A stretch of 64,000 nucleotides of DNA from JAPSGB01 sp963775185 (GTDB taxonomy: Bacteria > Myxococcota_A > Polyangia > Polyangiales > Polyangiaceae), in the NCBI GenBank assembly GCA_963775185.1, contig CAVZIE010000014.1, positions 372,001 to 436,000 on the forward strand. Direction: 5' to 3'. Of this stretch, positions 39,802 through 49,081 are shown piece after piece. The notes below the pieces were generated by a model. That model did not search any database and had not been told where the DNA came from. It saw only the letters and a program-made list of their open reading frames with translations. The position numbers and the translations under genes were made by a program. How positions within the stretch are numbered: the first letter of the stretch is position 1; the number at the start of each line of letters is the position of its first letter.

Positions 39802-41940
39802 ATGAAGAGCATCGCGCGCGCGTGGGTCGCGGCGAGCTGCGCCGTCGCGTTGGCGTGTGCCGGCTGTGGCTCGAGTCAGCATGGCCAGCCGGGTAAAGGT
39901 CCGCCCCCCAAGATCGATGTCAATGCGCCGGACGAGCCGTCGCCGTTCGTGATCATCCTCGAGCCGGGCGCGCGCGAAGGCGCTCCGGTCGCGTCCTCAC
40001 CCGTGACGCTGGCCGGCCTGGTCGGCAACATCGACACGCTGACCAACTTGACCTGGGAATCGGACCGCGGTGACGCTGGTAGCCTGGCGCTCGGGGAACA
40101 ATGGCAATCCGACCCCATCGAGTTGCCGGCGGGGGACACGCGGTTCACGGTTCACGGTGGCCTCGACGACGGCAGCGAGGTCAGCGATTCGATCACGCTC
40201 ACCCTCAATCCGGGGATCGCGTTCACGGCGCCCTTCTTCGTCGATCCTCCCGAGGCTTTTGCGGGTGAGACGGTGGACGTGACTTTCAGCGTGGGCGTGG
40301 CTCCGGCGGTGCCGGTGGACGCGGTGAACGTCGTGCGCGTGGACGAGGCGGGCGAGCCCCTCGAACAGGTTGCAACACTCGCTTCGAGCGGCGACGTGTG
40401 GACGGGCACCGCCAGCTTGGGGCAGGACGAGCCCGGACCGATCTCGCTGCGTGCCGAGGTCACCGCCGGTGGGCAAATGGCAGAGAGCGAGGTGGCGAAG
40501 TTCACGACTTATGCGCGACCGTCCAGCGCGCAGGTGACTCGCGCGCACGACCTCCTGGTGGAGGCGGGCCAGCGCTACGAGGAGTGGCAGAAGGAAGGCT
40601 TCAGCAAGCAGGAAGTTCGCCAGAAGCTCGCGGACCTTCTGAACGAGCAACAAGACATCGTGGCGCTCGATCCGGGACCGCGTGGCGACTTGTTCGTGTG
40701 GAAGATGGATTCAGGGCTCGTTTCGCTCTATTCACTGGCGCCCGACGGTACGCGGGCCCATCCCACGGTGGGCGCGTCGAAGGCGCGCTTCAACGAGTCC
40801 TTCGGGTACCAGTGGATCACCGAGCACGCCGAGCTGGCGGACACCATTGGGCCGACGGTGCTGGCGCAGGAATGCCCGATGTACGCGTTGGAGTCCAACA
40901 CGGCAGCGGAGGTGCAAGACTACGCCGAGCTCGACGGCAACGGGCTTGTGCTGGCCTCGTCCCACGGCGACGCCGGCGAGCTCAACGGGGAACCCTTCGA
41001 GGCGTTCTACACCGAAGAGCCCACCGTCAAGGACGCGCACCTGCTCGAGCGAACCGCCGGCGAACTCGTGATGGGCAACGCTCCGACGGCCACCGGGAAG
41101 ACCAGCATCTTCCTGGGGGTCACGAACCGGTACATCTACGCCCACAACCATCACCTGGCGGATGCCATCGTGGTCGGGGCGGCCTGCCGTTCCGCGTACA
41201 ACGGGAGCATGGCCAAGGCATTCTTCGCGCTGGGTGCCAAGGCGTATCTCGGTACGACCGGGTACGTGAGCTGGGGTTGGGGTGCCGACGTGCCCCGGAC
41301 TTTCTTCGATTGGTTGATGAATGGCTACAGCGTGGCGGACGCCCACGCCGGGGCGAACTCGGAAAACGGTCCAACCGATCCGATGTACCAGTCGCGGTAC
41401 AAGTTGCTGACGTCCACGAGCGACTTGCGGGCCACGGGCAAATGCAAAGGACAGACCACTTTCAAGTACCTTTTCCAGGCGCCGAGCGGCACGATTGAAG
41501 TCTCGGCCACGTCCATCGACAAGGTGTCGCACCGGTCCGGCCTGAACGAATTGGTCATGCGGGATCGCCAGATCACTTGCACCGACAAGGAGCTCTCGTC
41601 CGACGGCAGCGCCGGCGTGAACGGCAGCGGCACCACCATCGAGAGCTACGAGAGCGAAGAGGAAGTGGTGAAGATCATTTCTTACCCTGGCTTGTTTGTG
41701 GTCAATCCCGAACTGAACAATCCCGACTGGATGAACTACCAGTCCTTCAGCGCCTTCGGCTCCGATCAATACGCGGGCGATTGCCCCTGGAGCGATGATG
41801 GTTTCGTCGATATCAGCATCCGCCCCGGCGAGATGACGGGAACCGGCATCAAGATCGAGCGCGCGGTGGGCAGCGCCGCCACCTTCGATTCCGGCACGCT
41901 GAAGGTCGAGATCGATTTCACCGACCAGTTCATTCAGTGA
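39802..41940 (+). CDS. lipoprotein with a probable clan CD (caspase/gingipain-like) peptidase domain
   Basis: A 712-residue lipoprotein (lipobox VALACAGCGSS). Residues 40-245 are Ig-like beta modules (SPVTLAGLVGNIDTLTNLTW, AGETVDVTFSVGVAPAVPVD). A helical region follows, then a domain with NGLVLASSHGD (His388) and ADAIVVGAACRSAYNG (Cys462) leading to MAKAFFALGAKAYLGTTGYV. A His-Gly after one strand and Ala-Cys after the next, then a helix and a strand on availability, is the arrangement of clan CD peptidases. No close family is recognised. GC is a little lower than in its neighbours. ATG 39802. Confidence 0.72.
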   Translation: MKSIARAWVAASCAVALACAGCGSSQHGQPGKGPPPKIDVNAPDEPSPFVIILEPGAREGAPVASSPVTLAGLVGNIDTLTNLTWESDRGDAGSLALGEQWQSDPIELPAGDTRFTVHGGLDDGSEVSDSITLTLNPGIAFTAPFFVDPPEAFAGETVDVTFSVGVAPAVPVDAVNVVRVDEAGEPLEQVATLASSGDVWTGTASLGQDEPGPISLRAEVTAGGQMAESEVAKFTTYARPSSAQVTRAHDLLVEAGQRYEEWQKEGFSKQEVRQKLADLLNEQQDIVALDPGPRGDLFVWKMDSGLVSLYSLAPDGTRAHPTVGASKARFNESFGYQWITEHAELADTIGPTVLAQECPMYALESNTAAEVQDYAELDGNGLVLASSHGDAGELNGEPFEAFYTEEPTVKDAHLLERTAGELVMGNAPTATGKTSIFLGVTNRYIYAHNHHLADAIVVGAACRSAYNGSMAKAFFALGAKAYLGTTGYVSWGWGADVPRTFFDWLMNGYSVADAHAGANSENGPTDPMYQSRYKLLTSTSDLRATGKCKGQTTFKYLFQAPSGTIEVSATSIDKVSHRSGLNELVMRDRQITCTDKELSSDGSAGVNGSGTTIESYESEEEVVKIISYPGLFVVNPELNNPDWMNYQSFSAFGSDQYAGDCPWSDDGFVDISIRPGEMTGTGIKIERAVGSAATFDSGTLKVEIDFTDQFIQ

Positions 41941-41972
41941 CGGGTGGGAGCGATGACGCGACGGTGCGCGCC

Positions 41973-41992
41973 GATACCGCGCCGCTCCGGCA
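41973..41992 (-). repeat. dispersed palindromic repeat, copy 12 (diverged)
   Basis: GATACCGCGCCGCTCCGGCA, two mismatches in the core, 58 bp before the next lipoprotein start and oriented toward it. Confidence 0.6.
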
Positions 41993-42050
41993 AACCCAAT
42001 CAGGCGGAACCGCTATGCTCTGAGCGCGCGTATCGGGTATCCTCCAAGGC

Positions 42051-43172
42051 GTGAGGGGTCTTGTCTTGACGGCGCGAATCAGAGCCGGACTGCTTCTGCC
42101 CGCCGCGGCCCTGACAGCGGCCGCGTGCGGCAGCACGACGTTCACGAACGCGGGCACCAGCAGCGGCGGCACCGCGGGCGCGGGCACCGGCGGCGCTGCG
42201 GGTTCGGCCAGCGGCGGGAGCGCGGGCGCCGGCGCCGTGGCGGGCACCGGCGGCAGCGGCGGATGCCAGAGCATCGCCGACTGCCCGGCAGGGAAGTACT
42301 GCCACGCCGGAAAGTGTCTCGGCTGCAGCGACACAACGACGTTCGACTTCGGCACGCCCGAGCCGCTCCAGAAGGTCAACGGCGCCACGTCCGGCGATCA
42401 GCGCTTCCCGCGCCCCGGGCAGAACGGTGTCGAGCTGTTCTTCCGCGCCGGCGCCGACAAACAGGCGACGCAGCTCTGGTACGCGACGGACTTCAACAAC
42501 GTCGCGCCCGGCGCCATGGGTGCGACGGTGAACACGTCGGGCGCGGCCGCCAGCGGGCCGCTGGCGGTAGCCTCGCTGGCGGACCTCGGCCCGTACGACT
42601 TCTTCTTCGATCGCACCCCCAACGGTGCGGGCACACCGCGCTCGCTCTACGCCGGCACGCGAACCGGCAAGAACCTGGGCAACGTGATCGCGCTGCCGCC
42701 GCCCTTCAACGCCGTGGTCTCCACTGGCGGTGCCGCCTCGGACTACAGCATCGCCATCGCACCGCAGGCGAAGCGCGCGTGGTGGATGTCGATCCGCAAC
42801 GGCCCGACCGAGCTCATCACGACCGCCATCGGCGGCACGGATCAACCTACGCCGGTGCAGATCGTGATGTCGCCGAGCGGCTGTCACCGCACCGGCAACG
42901 ACGCGACGCCGTGGGCGGCGCGCGACGGCAGCTTCCTGCTCTTCCGCGGTCCGGAAGTGGACGCGAATTGCGCGGCGGCCGGCCCCAACGATCTCTACGT
43001 CGCGCCCCTCGACGGCGAAGGCAAGCCCACCGGCAACGCGACGCCGATCTCCGCCGTCGACCAGCCCGGCCGCGACGAGACGGATCCCAGCATGTCGTCC
43101 GACCTATGCTGGCTCTTCTTCGCGAACAACGGCGGCGGCGACTACAACGTGTATCGCGCGCCGCGGAAATAG
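42051..43172 (+). CDS. Cys-rich TolB/PD40-like lipoprotein
   Basis: A 373-residue lipoprotein (lipobox AALTAAACGS; Gly/Ala/Ser linker to about 68). A small Cys-rich module, CQSIADCPAGKYCHAGKCLG, of the type common in myxobacterial secreted proteins precedes a WD40/PD40-like repeat region (YSIAIAPQAKRAWWMSIRNG, DETDPSMSSDLCWLFFANN). Likely periplasmic or surface exposed; function unknown. GTG start. Confidence 0.78.
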   Translation: MRGLVLTARIRAGLLLPAAALTAAACGSTTFTNAGTSSGGTAGAGTGGAAGSASGGSAGAGAVAGTGGSGGCQSIADCPAGKYCHAGKCLGCSDTTTFDFGTPEPLQKVNGATSGDQRFPRPGQNGVELFFRAGADKQATQLWYATDFNNVAPGAMGATVNTSGAAASGPLAVASLADLGPYDFFFDRTPNGAGTPRSLYAGTRTGKNLGNVIALPPPFNAVVSTGGAASDYSIAIAPQAKRAWWMSIRNGPTELITTAIGGTDQPTPVQIVMSPSGCHRTGNDATPWAARDGSFLLFRGPEVDANCAAAGPNDLYVAPLDGEGKPTGNATPISAVDQPGRDETDPSMSSDLCWLFFANNGGGDYNVYRAPRK

Positions 43173-43353
43173 GGCCTCGGTAGGGCGCTGGCGCCGCGCG
43201 GGGCATCACACGCCGCACCGCAGCGACGACCCGCGGGAAAACGTTGTCCAGGTCGCGCCCCCCGCGCCGGCGCAGGACCTCTCCGCCTGGACGCGCGGCC
43301 TGATCGCCGAGGGTTATGGCGTCGCGACGCCGAATGGCTTCGAGGGCGCGCGC

Positions 43354-43830
43354 GTGAAGGCGCGGGGCCGCCCCGTGGATCACGACTTCCGGCTGGCACT
43401 GCCCGAGCACGTCCAACCCGCGGCAGGGGACCCGGATCTTGCCGTGAAGACGCGGCTGGAGCAGCAGCGGCAGCTGGAACACCAGATTCTGGAAGACGGT
43501 CCAGCGTCGCACCGTGTCGTGCTCGCGGTGGACCGGCGCGTTGCCTGGCAACGGGTCGTCGGCGTCGTCGACGATGCCGCGCGCCTCGGCTTCACCGATG
43601 TCTATTGGGCGTTTCCGGTGCACAGCGAGTCGAGCGAACCGGCGCCGTCCATGCGGGAGGCCGTGCAGAACGACGCGAGCCTGGCGAGATCGGGCGCTCT
43701 GCACATGGGCGACTGCAATCTCTTCGACGACGCGGAAGTGGGGGATCTCGCCAGTGTGGACCGCCGCGCGCAGCACGCCGTGAAGTACCTCCGGTCGCGC
43801 CGCTGCAATGCGGACACGGCGGTACTGTGA
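43354..43830 (+). CDS. possible ExbD/TolR-like protein fragment
   Basis: No gene is certain between 43173 and 43945. The best candidate frame holds HRVVLAVDRRVAWQRVVGVV and DDAARLGFTDVYWAFP, which match the periplasmic end of ExbD/TolR proteins (strand, helix, GFTDV). The usual N-terminal membrane helix is missing, and the sequence after AFP has no family features, so this may be a fragment. Frame openness upstream of the GTG at 43354 is uninformative at this GC. Confidence 0.4.
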   Translation: MKARGRPVDHDFRLALPEHVQPAAGDPDLAVKTRLEQQRQLEHQILEDGPASHRVVLAVDRRVAWQRVVGVVDDAARLGFTDVYWAFPVHSESSEPAPSMREAVQNDASLARSGALHMGDCNLFDDAEVGDLASVDRRAQHAVKYLRSRRCNADTAVL

Positions 43831-43945
43831 CACTGCGCGTCCGGTAGGCGCGGGACACACGCCGTCGTCGCCGACGCCGCACGTCCCGACCCGGCGCGCG
43901 GCAGCTGTAAGGCTCGTCGGCGGCGGGCGTTGTCCGTGCGACGTC

Positions 43946-44584
43946 ATGCGAACTCCTCTTGTCTTCGGGGCGCTCCTGCTCGCCGGCTGCGGCGGCATGG
44001 GCATGGGACAAGGCGTGATGCGGGCGAAGAGCGCCGGCGACGCCAAGGAGCTGGACGCGCCGCTGGCAGTGGGCGCTTCGATCCAGCCCGACGTGCAGCT
44101 GGACCTACCCGGCAGCGCCACTCCGGCGCTCACGCTCGTCTCCGCGCGGCCCGCCGTGATATCGGCCGAGGGCGGGCGCCTGACCGGGCGCGCGCCGGGG
44201 GTGAGCGCGATCCTGGTGACGACCCGCGATGGCGAGGTGCTCGACCTGTATCACCTGTGGGCGGAGCCGGCGTCGCGCGCCACGCTGCACCGCCTGTACG
44301 CCGACGGCCGCGACATGGGCGAGGTGCGCGAAGGCATCGATCTGGTTGTCGGCGAGAGCGCGGTGCTCGCGCCAAAGCTGTATGCCGGCGCGCAGGAACT
44401 AGCCGGCACGGTCACCGGCGCGTGGTCCGTCGTCCCGCCAATCGCCAGCGTGCTCGGCGACGGCGTCGGCGATCAACGGCGGCTGTATGCGTCCACGCCG
44501 GGGCACGCCGTGCTCACAGTGGAGATCGCCAACGTCAAGGTCACGGTGCCGCTCGCCGTCGTCGCGGGCAAGGGGGCGTCGTGA
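43946..44584 (+). CDS. lipoprotein, Ig-like (BIG2-type) fold suspected
   Basis: A 212-residue lipoprotein (lipobox FGALLLAGCGG). Two beta-rich halves are seen: ALTLVSARPAVISAEGGRLT followed by GRAPGVSAILVTTRDG, the phrase order of bacterial Ig-like group 2 repeats, and GAWSVVPPIASVLG...GHAVLTVEIANVKVTVPLAV, a second repeat. Its stop overlaps the next lipoprotein gene as GTGA, so the two form an operon. Confidence 0.72.
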   Translation: MRTPLVFGALLLAGCGGMGMGQGVMRAKSAGDAKELDAPLAVGASIQPDVQLDLPGSATPALTLVSARPAVISAEGGRLTGRAPGVSAILVTTRDGEVLDLYHLWAEPASRATLHRLYADGRDMGEVREGIDLVVGESAVLAPKLYAGAQELAGTVTGAWSVVPPIASVLGDGVGDQRRLYASTPGHAVLTVEIANVKVTVPLAVVAGKGAS

Positions 44585-45066
44585 GACTGCCGGCTGTCGC
44601 CCTCGCGGCGCTGCTGGCGTCCACGGCGTGCACCAGCTATCGCGCGCTCAACGCGCCGCCCCCGAGCCGCGTCGCGACGCTGGACAACGCGCACGACGCG
44701 CTGCGCATCTCGGAGGGCGTGGCCCTGGCGTTCGAGTGCACGACCGCCTGGGGCAATCCGTGCAGCGCCGGCACCGCCAGCGTCGACAATCCGACGGTCG
44801 CGACCGTGCTTCCGGCGCACCTCGGCCGTCTCGCGAGCTTCGTGGACGGCACGCTTCCGCCCACCAGCTACGTCGTGGTTGGCGTGAAGCCGGGAGAGAC
44901 GCTGCTCCGCGTTCCCGGCGAGGATCCGGTGCGCGTGGTCGTGGTCGCCGCGGTCGACGCTAGCGGCCCGCGCGAGCGAGCCGGAGGCCGCGCAGCCGAC
45001 CGACAGCTCGTGCCCGCGAACGGCGCGACCGCGTCTGCGGCGGTCGGGCCGACGAAGACGAAGTAG
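44581..45066 (+). CDS. lipoprotein, partner of the preceding gene
   Basis: A 161-residue lipoprotein (lipobox LLASTACTS). The single domain (ISEGVALAFECTTAWGNPCS ... GVKPGETLLRV) again resembles an Ig-like fold, with one Cys pair. A disordered tail follows after about residue 130. GTG start inside the stop of the previous gene. Function unknown; joint action is inferred from coupling. Confidence 0.7.
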   Translation: MRLPAVALAALLASTACTSYRALNAPPPSRVATLDNAHDALRISEGVALAFECTTAWGNPCSAGTASVDNPTVATVLPAHLGRLASFVDGTLPPTSYVVVGVKPGETLLRVPGEDPVRVVVVAAVDASGPRERAGGRAADRQLVPANGATASAAVGPTKTK

Positions 45067-45195
45067 ACGAAATAGTGCACGCGACGCGTCGCCCGGCGAC
45101 CCCCCATGTTCGTGGGATCGACGCGAGCAGAACCGACCGCTAGCTTGCGATGCTCGGGTTGGAATCCTTCCGCGGCCGTGGGGGACGGAGGCGAG

Positions 45196-46548
45196 ATGCT
45201 GTTTCGAAAGATCGTGCTGGGGGCGGTGGTGTCGGCGCTTGCGCTTTCGACGGCGTGCAGTAGCGACGAGGAGAGCAACGGCAGCGGCGGCGCTGCGGGC
45301 ACGGACGCCGGCAGCGGCGGATCGAGCGGCAGCGGCGGATCGAGCGGCAGCGGCGGATCGAGCGGCAGCGGAGGGTCGAGCGGCAGCGGAGGGTCGAGCG
45401 GTAGCGGAGGGTCGAGCGGTAGCGGAGGGTCGAGCGGCACGGCGGGCGCCGGCGGCGCAGCTGGCAGCGGCGGCAGCGCGGGCAGCGACGGCGGGGCCGG
45501 CACTGCGGGCAGCGCCGGCAGCACTGGTGGCGGCGCCGGTACGGACGGCGGCGCGGGCAGCAGCGGCACGGCCGGTGGTGGCGCCGGTACGGACGGCGGC
45601 GCGGGCAACGGCGGCGGCGCCGGCAGCAGCGGCGGCAACTCCGCCCTGATCACCGTGGCGTCGGGCGGCACGCTGGTCGTCGACGGTGCCGAGATCAGGT
45701 TCGTGAAAGACTCGGTCCAGAGCGACACGACGATCACCGGCTCGTCCACTTCGAGCACGTCGGGGCTACCGCGCGCGAGCGATATCCAGGGCAACGTCTT
45801 CGACTTCGGCCCCGACGGCACGACGTTCGACAGCGCCGGGTTGCTGATGCTTCCGATCACCGGAGCGCCGGCGAGCGGCAAGCGCTGGGTTGCGGCGTGG
45901 CTCGACGCGGCGTCGTCGGTGTGGATCCCGATGCCGTCGGTGGTCGTCGGTGCGTATGTGCTCGCGCCCCTCTCGCACTTCACGAGCTATGCGGTTCTCG
46001 AGACGAACGGCGTGGACACGAGCAGTGGATGCAACATGCCGTCACCCTGTGGCGGCAGCCTCGGGTCGCACTACGACCTTGGTGGCTTCTGCTACAACGG
46101 CACGCTACCGACGGCGGGCGGGTTCCCGTTTTGCTCCGGAACCTCCTCGGGGGTCGCGTCGATCGTGGGGGCGGGCTTCTGGGACTTCGAGACGAGTGGC
46201 CTCACGTTCAAGCACTCGCTCACCTACGGCACATCCGCGATTCTCACGCTCCAGGCGGCGTGCATGAGCGGGCTCTCGATCACGACCTGCGATCAGGCGC
46301 GGTCGACGCTCGAAGGCGCGCTGACGATCCCGTTCTACTGCGAGGGCAGCGCCTCGACGCAGTGCGACTGCCACTACTGGGGCGGCGTTGGCACGAACGA
46401 CCTGGTCACCGGGACATACTCGACGTCCGGTACGACACTGTCGTTCACGTCCAGCGCCGGTAACGACGCCGTGGACTACTGCGTGCAGGGTCAGAACCTG
46501 TACATCCCCGACACCACGAACAACGCGGATCTCGTCTTCAACCCCTAG
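45196..46548 (+). CDS. secreted lipoprotein with long Ser/Gly repeat linker
   Basis: A 450-residue lipoprotein (lipobox SALALSTACSS). Residues 25-150 are a GGSSGSGG-type linker, then a ZU5-like beta domain (ITVASGGTLVVDGAEIRFV ... SHFTSYAVLE). After CNMPSPCGGSLGSHYDLGG comes a C-terminal beta domain with four Cys. Start fixed by GGAGG 4 bp before the ATG. Surface exposure is likely; no enzymatic motif. Its linker DNA is an 18-bp minisatellite. Confidence 0.82.
   Translation: MLFRKIVLGAVVSALALSTACSSDEESNGSGGAAGTDAGSGGSSGSGGSSGSGGSSGSGGSSGSGGSSGSGGSSGSGGSSGTAGAGGAAGSGGSAGSDGGAGTAGSAGSTGGGAGTDGGAGSSGTAGGGAGTDGGAGNGGGAGSSGGNSALITVASGGTLVVDGAEIRFVKDSVQSDTTITGSSTSSTSGLPRASDIQGNVFDFGPDGTTFDSAGLLMLPITGAPASGKRWVAAWLDAASSVWIPMPSVVVGAYVLAPLSHFTSYAVLETNGVDTSSGCNMPSPCGGSLGSHYDLGGFCYNGTLPTAGGFPFCSGTSSGVASIVGAGFWDFETSGLTFKHSLTYGTSAILTLQAACMSGLSITTCDQARSTLEGALTIPFYCEGSASTQCDCHYWGGVGTNDLVTGTYSTSGTTLSFTSSAGNDAVDYCVQGQNLYIPDTTNNADLVFNP
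45310..45435 (+). repeat. 18-bp coding minisatellite (7 units)
   Basis: Seven units starting at 45310 and every 18 bp after (GGCAGCGGCGGATCGAGC and variants) encode GSGGSS. The variants change in blocks, a sign of recent copying. Confidence 0.88.
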
Positions 46549-46756
46549 CCACGAGCAGACGCGCCGCGGGCGGTACCGTCGTAACAACGGCCGGGAATCG
46601 TTTGCATAATCGAAGCCGCGCAGACTGCGTGCGCCGCGCTTGTCGTAGCCCGCGCTCGCCGTCGAGGCGGCGCGCCACGACGCCGCGCGCGGTCCGTGGC
46701 GCGAGCCCGCACTTGTGGGATCGTGCGGCCTGCGTTACCAGATGATCAGCTGGGGT

Positions 46757-47410
46757 ATGCGGGTCCCGATTATCATCGTCGAGGACAATGCGGCGCTTTT
46801 GCAGCCGTTGGTCTCGGTGCTTGGAGCGTCCGCCGGGGTGCAGGTGCTCGGCGTTGCGGCATCCGGACGAGCTGGGCTCGCGCTCGCCCGCCGGCTCCGG
46901 CCGGCCGTGGCGCTCGTCGACCTCAACCTGCCGGACATTCCGGGCGTCGAGGTCATCCGTGAGCTGGCCTCGATGAGCCCACCCGTAATCGCCGTCGCCT
47001 GGACGGTCATGGGCGATCCGTCGCATGTGCACCAGGCGGTGGCCGCCGGCGCGTCGGGCTACTTGTTCAAGGACGAGGCCCCCGAGCGTATCTGCGGTGC
47101 GATCGGCGCAGCGGCGCTGGGCGGGGCGCCGCTGTCGGCCGCGGCCGCGCGACTCATCCTCGACCGCGCGCGCGCGAGCCTGGCCACGGAGGTTGCGGGT
47201 TCGTCGTCGTTGTCCGCAGGGATCACGCCGCGCGAATCCGAGGTGCTCGTGCTGTTGAGTCAAGGTCACACGTACGCGGATTGCGCGCGAGCCCTGAACA
47301 TGGGCGTGGGCACCGTGCAGTGTCACGTGAAGAGCATCTACCGCAAGCTGAACGTGGCGTCGAAAGCGGAGGCGGCGGCGTGGGCGATCCGGAACGGAGT
47401 GGTGGCGTAG
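46757..47410 (+). CDS. NarL/FixJ-family response regulator
   Basis: A 217-residue regulator. Receiver domain: IIIVEDNAALLQPL, phospho-acceptor D55 in ALVDLNLPDIPG, Lys in YLFKDEAPE. The usual Thr/Ser position is in VAWTVMG. LuxR-type HTH: TPRESEVLVLLSQGHTYADC, then GTVQCHVKSIYRKLNV. It is read with the overlapping histidine kinase, its likely partner. ATG 46757; in-frame starts at 46715 and 46742 are possible. The upstream 46549-46756 holds nothing recognisable. Confidence 0.92.
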   Translation: MRVPIIIVEDNAALLQPLVSVLGASAGVQVLGVAASGRAGLALARRLRPAVALVDLNLPDIPGVEVIRELASMSPPVIAVAWTVMGDPSHVHQAVAAGASGYLFKDEAPERICGAIGAAALGGAPLSAAAARLILDRARASLATEVAGSSSLSAGITPRESEVLVLLSQGHTYADCARALNMGVGTVQCHVKSIYRKLNVASKAEAAAWAIRNGVVA

Positions 47411-48630
47411 CGGACTTTGCCGGGGCGGTCGCGCCGCCCGAAGCGCTCGCGGCGTCCATCGAGGGCGTTCGTCGCGAAGTGTACGCAGCCCAGTTTACCG
47501 AGATGCGCAAGCCCGCGGCGCTCGCCCAGTTCGCCGTGCTGGCGGCGTTGGTGTCGGCCGTGCCGCTCGTGCCGGCGGTGCGGAAGGTGATCCGCGTCGG
47601 GCCCGTTCCGATGGCGCTGGCGATGTCCGCGGTGGCGATAGCCATGGCCGCAGCAACGGTGGCCTACCACCGCGCCGGCGTGCTCTCCGTCGCGCACCGC
47701 GCGCTGGAGCGCGTCGAGACAGCCGTGGTCGTCGTCGTCGGTGCCGGGTTGATCTTCGCGTCGGGCGCGGCACAGAGCGTGTTGTGGTTCATCCCGTACG
47801 CTCACGCGTCGATGCTGGCCAATGCACCGTTCCACTTTCGCTTCGAGCGCAAGATGCTTGTCGGGACGTACTCTGCGCTGGTCGTGGGCTTTGCCGTCGT
47901 GGGCAAGTACGGCGACGCCGTGGTCGCGGCGCTGCTGTCGGCGGTGATGTTGTTCGTGTACAACAGCCTCCTGGCCGTCAATGAACGCCAAGTGCGCCTT
48001 CGTGCCGAAGCGAGCTTGATGCGCGAGAGGCTCGACCGGTTGTTGGTCGAAAACGAGCGCCGTCGCATCGCGCGCGATCTCCACGACGGCATTGGCGCCG
48101 ACATCACCGCGCTGATCTGGAGCGCGCGCTCGTTGGAAAAGCAGGGCGACGACACCAAGACGCTGAGTGCCGGCGCGCGCGCGATCATGAGCGAGCTCCG
48201 TGATGTCGTCTGGGGACTCGAGGGTCGCTCGCGCACGCTCGGCGAGGTGGCAGCGGAGGTGAGCCGGCGTTGTACGGCGCTCGATCCGTCGCGGGTCGAC
48301 GCGGCGATTGGATTCGGCGACGAGCAATCCGCCGCGCCACTGAGTCCGTCGCTCGCCGTACACGTCGTGCGCAGTGCACAAGAGCTGGCGCGCAACGCGC
48401 TGACCCATGCCGACGCCTCGGCAATCAAGGTCCGGCTCGACATCGACGACCGGTTACGCCTGGTCGTGGAAGACGATGGCTCGGGTCTGGACGACGCGGC
48501 GCTGACCCGGCGCACGGGCGGCCTGGCGAACTTGCGAACGCGCCTCGCGGAGATCGGCGGCACGATGGACACCGACTCGTCCGTCCGGGGGACGCGCGTC
48601 GTCCTGACGCTCCCGGGCTCGACGCAGTAG
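47380..48630 (+). CDS. HisKA_3-type sensor histidine kinase
   Basis: A 416-residue kinase. The N-terminal half has about six hydrophobic helices, then a short coiled coil (RQVRLRAEASLMRERLDRLL). The dimerisation box ENERRRIARDLHDGIGADIT has the phospho-His near residue 235. The HATPase has ELARNALTHADAS (N box), VEDDGSGLDD (G1) and GGLANLRTRLAEIGG (G2). GTG start inside the response-regulator gene (31-bp overlap) with GGAGG 7 bp before it, so the pair is tightly coupled. The signal is unknown. Confidence 0.92.
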   Translation: MGDPERSGGVADFAGAVAPPEALAASIEGVRREVYAAQFTEMRKPAALAQFAVLAALVSAVPLVPAVRKVIRVGPVPMALAMSAVAIAMAAATVAYHRAGVLSVAHRALERVETAVVVVVGAGLIFASGAAQSVLWFIPYAHASMLANAPFHFRFERKMLVGTYSALVVGFAVVGKYGDAVVAALLSAVMLFVYNSLLAVNERQVRLRAEASLMRERLDRLLVENERRRIARDLHDGIGADITALIWSARSLEKQGDDTKTLSAGARAIMSELRDVVWGLEGRSRTLGEVAAEVSRRCTALDPSRVDAAIGFGDEQSAAPLSPSLAVHVVRSAQELARNALTHADASAIKVRLDIDDRLRLVVEDDGSGLDDAALTRRTGGLANLRTRLAEIGGTMDTDSSVRGTRVVLTLPGSTQ

Positions 48631-49081
48631 CACGGCCACCCCCTGCACCACGACACCGCCTGCGCGCCATGTCACGAGTGTTTCTTCGTCTCTTCAAGCT
48701 TGGCGATCAGTACGTCGACCATGGCGCGATCCTTTCGGCCGGCCGAGGTGGACGGCCCGCCCGCCGTGTCCTGTCTTCTTGCTGCACCGGCCACCAATCC
48801 TTCGATCTGGAGCGCGGCGGGAAGCCCGCCGTGTGCAGCCGCGCCGCAAGCGCGCGATCGCGCAGCAAAGGATCGCGGATCGGAGACGCGTGACGCAGCA
48901 ATGGCGGGTCGAAGTTGCCGTTGCGGCGCGGAATCCCCCGGTGCGCCCCGCGCGGTTCCGCGCCGGCCCGACATCACCCGCCCGGGATCACCGCCGGCAG
49001 CAAGAACCGCGACCTGCGGTGTGCATCGGGAATACTTCGCACTATGAAGTGGCCTCGTCGGTCGGGGAATCCGAGGGAGCA
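48631..49081. other. gene-free interval
   Basis: No convincing gene. It holds the facing repeat copies at 48915-48970. A short minus-strand peptide (MVDVLIAKLEETKKHS, from about 48722) has a plausible coding look but is too short to call. Confidence 0.55.
48915..48970. repeat. dispersed palindromic repeat, two diverged copies facing each other
   Basis: 48915-48940 (TTGCCGTTGCGGCGCGGAAT...) and about 48951-48970 (GCGCGGTTCCGCGCCGGCCC) face each other; GGCGCGGAA and TTCCGCGCC would pair as a stem. Confidence 0.6.

Noticed and set aside
42847..44133. 428-codon minus-strand frame covering 42.8-44.1 kb
   Set aside because: His/Arg/Ala-rich shadow; the plus-strand lipoproteins on both sides have signal peptides and lipoboxes.
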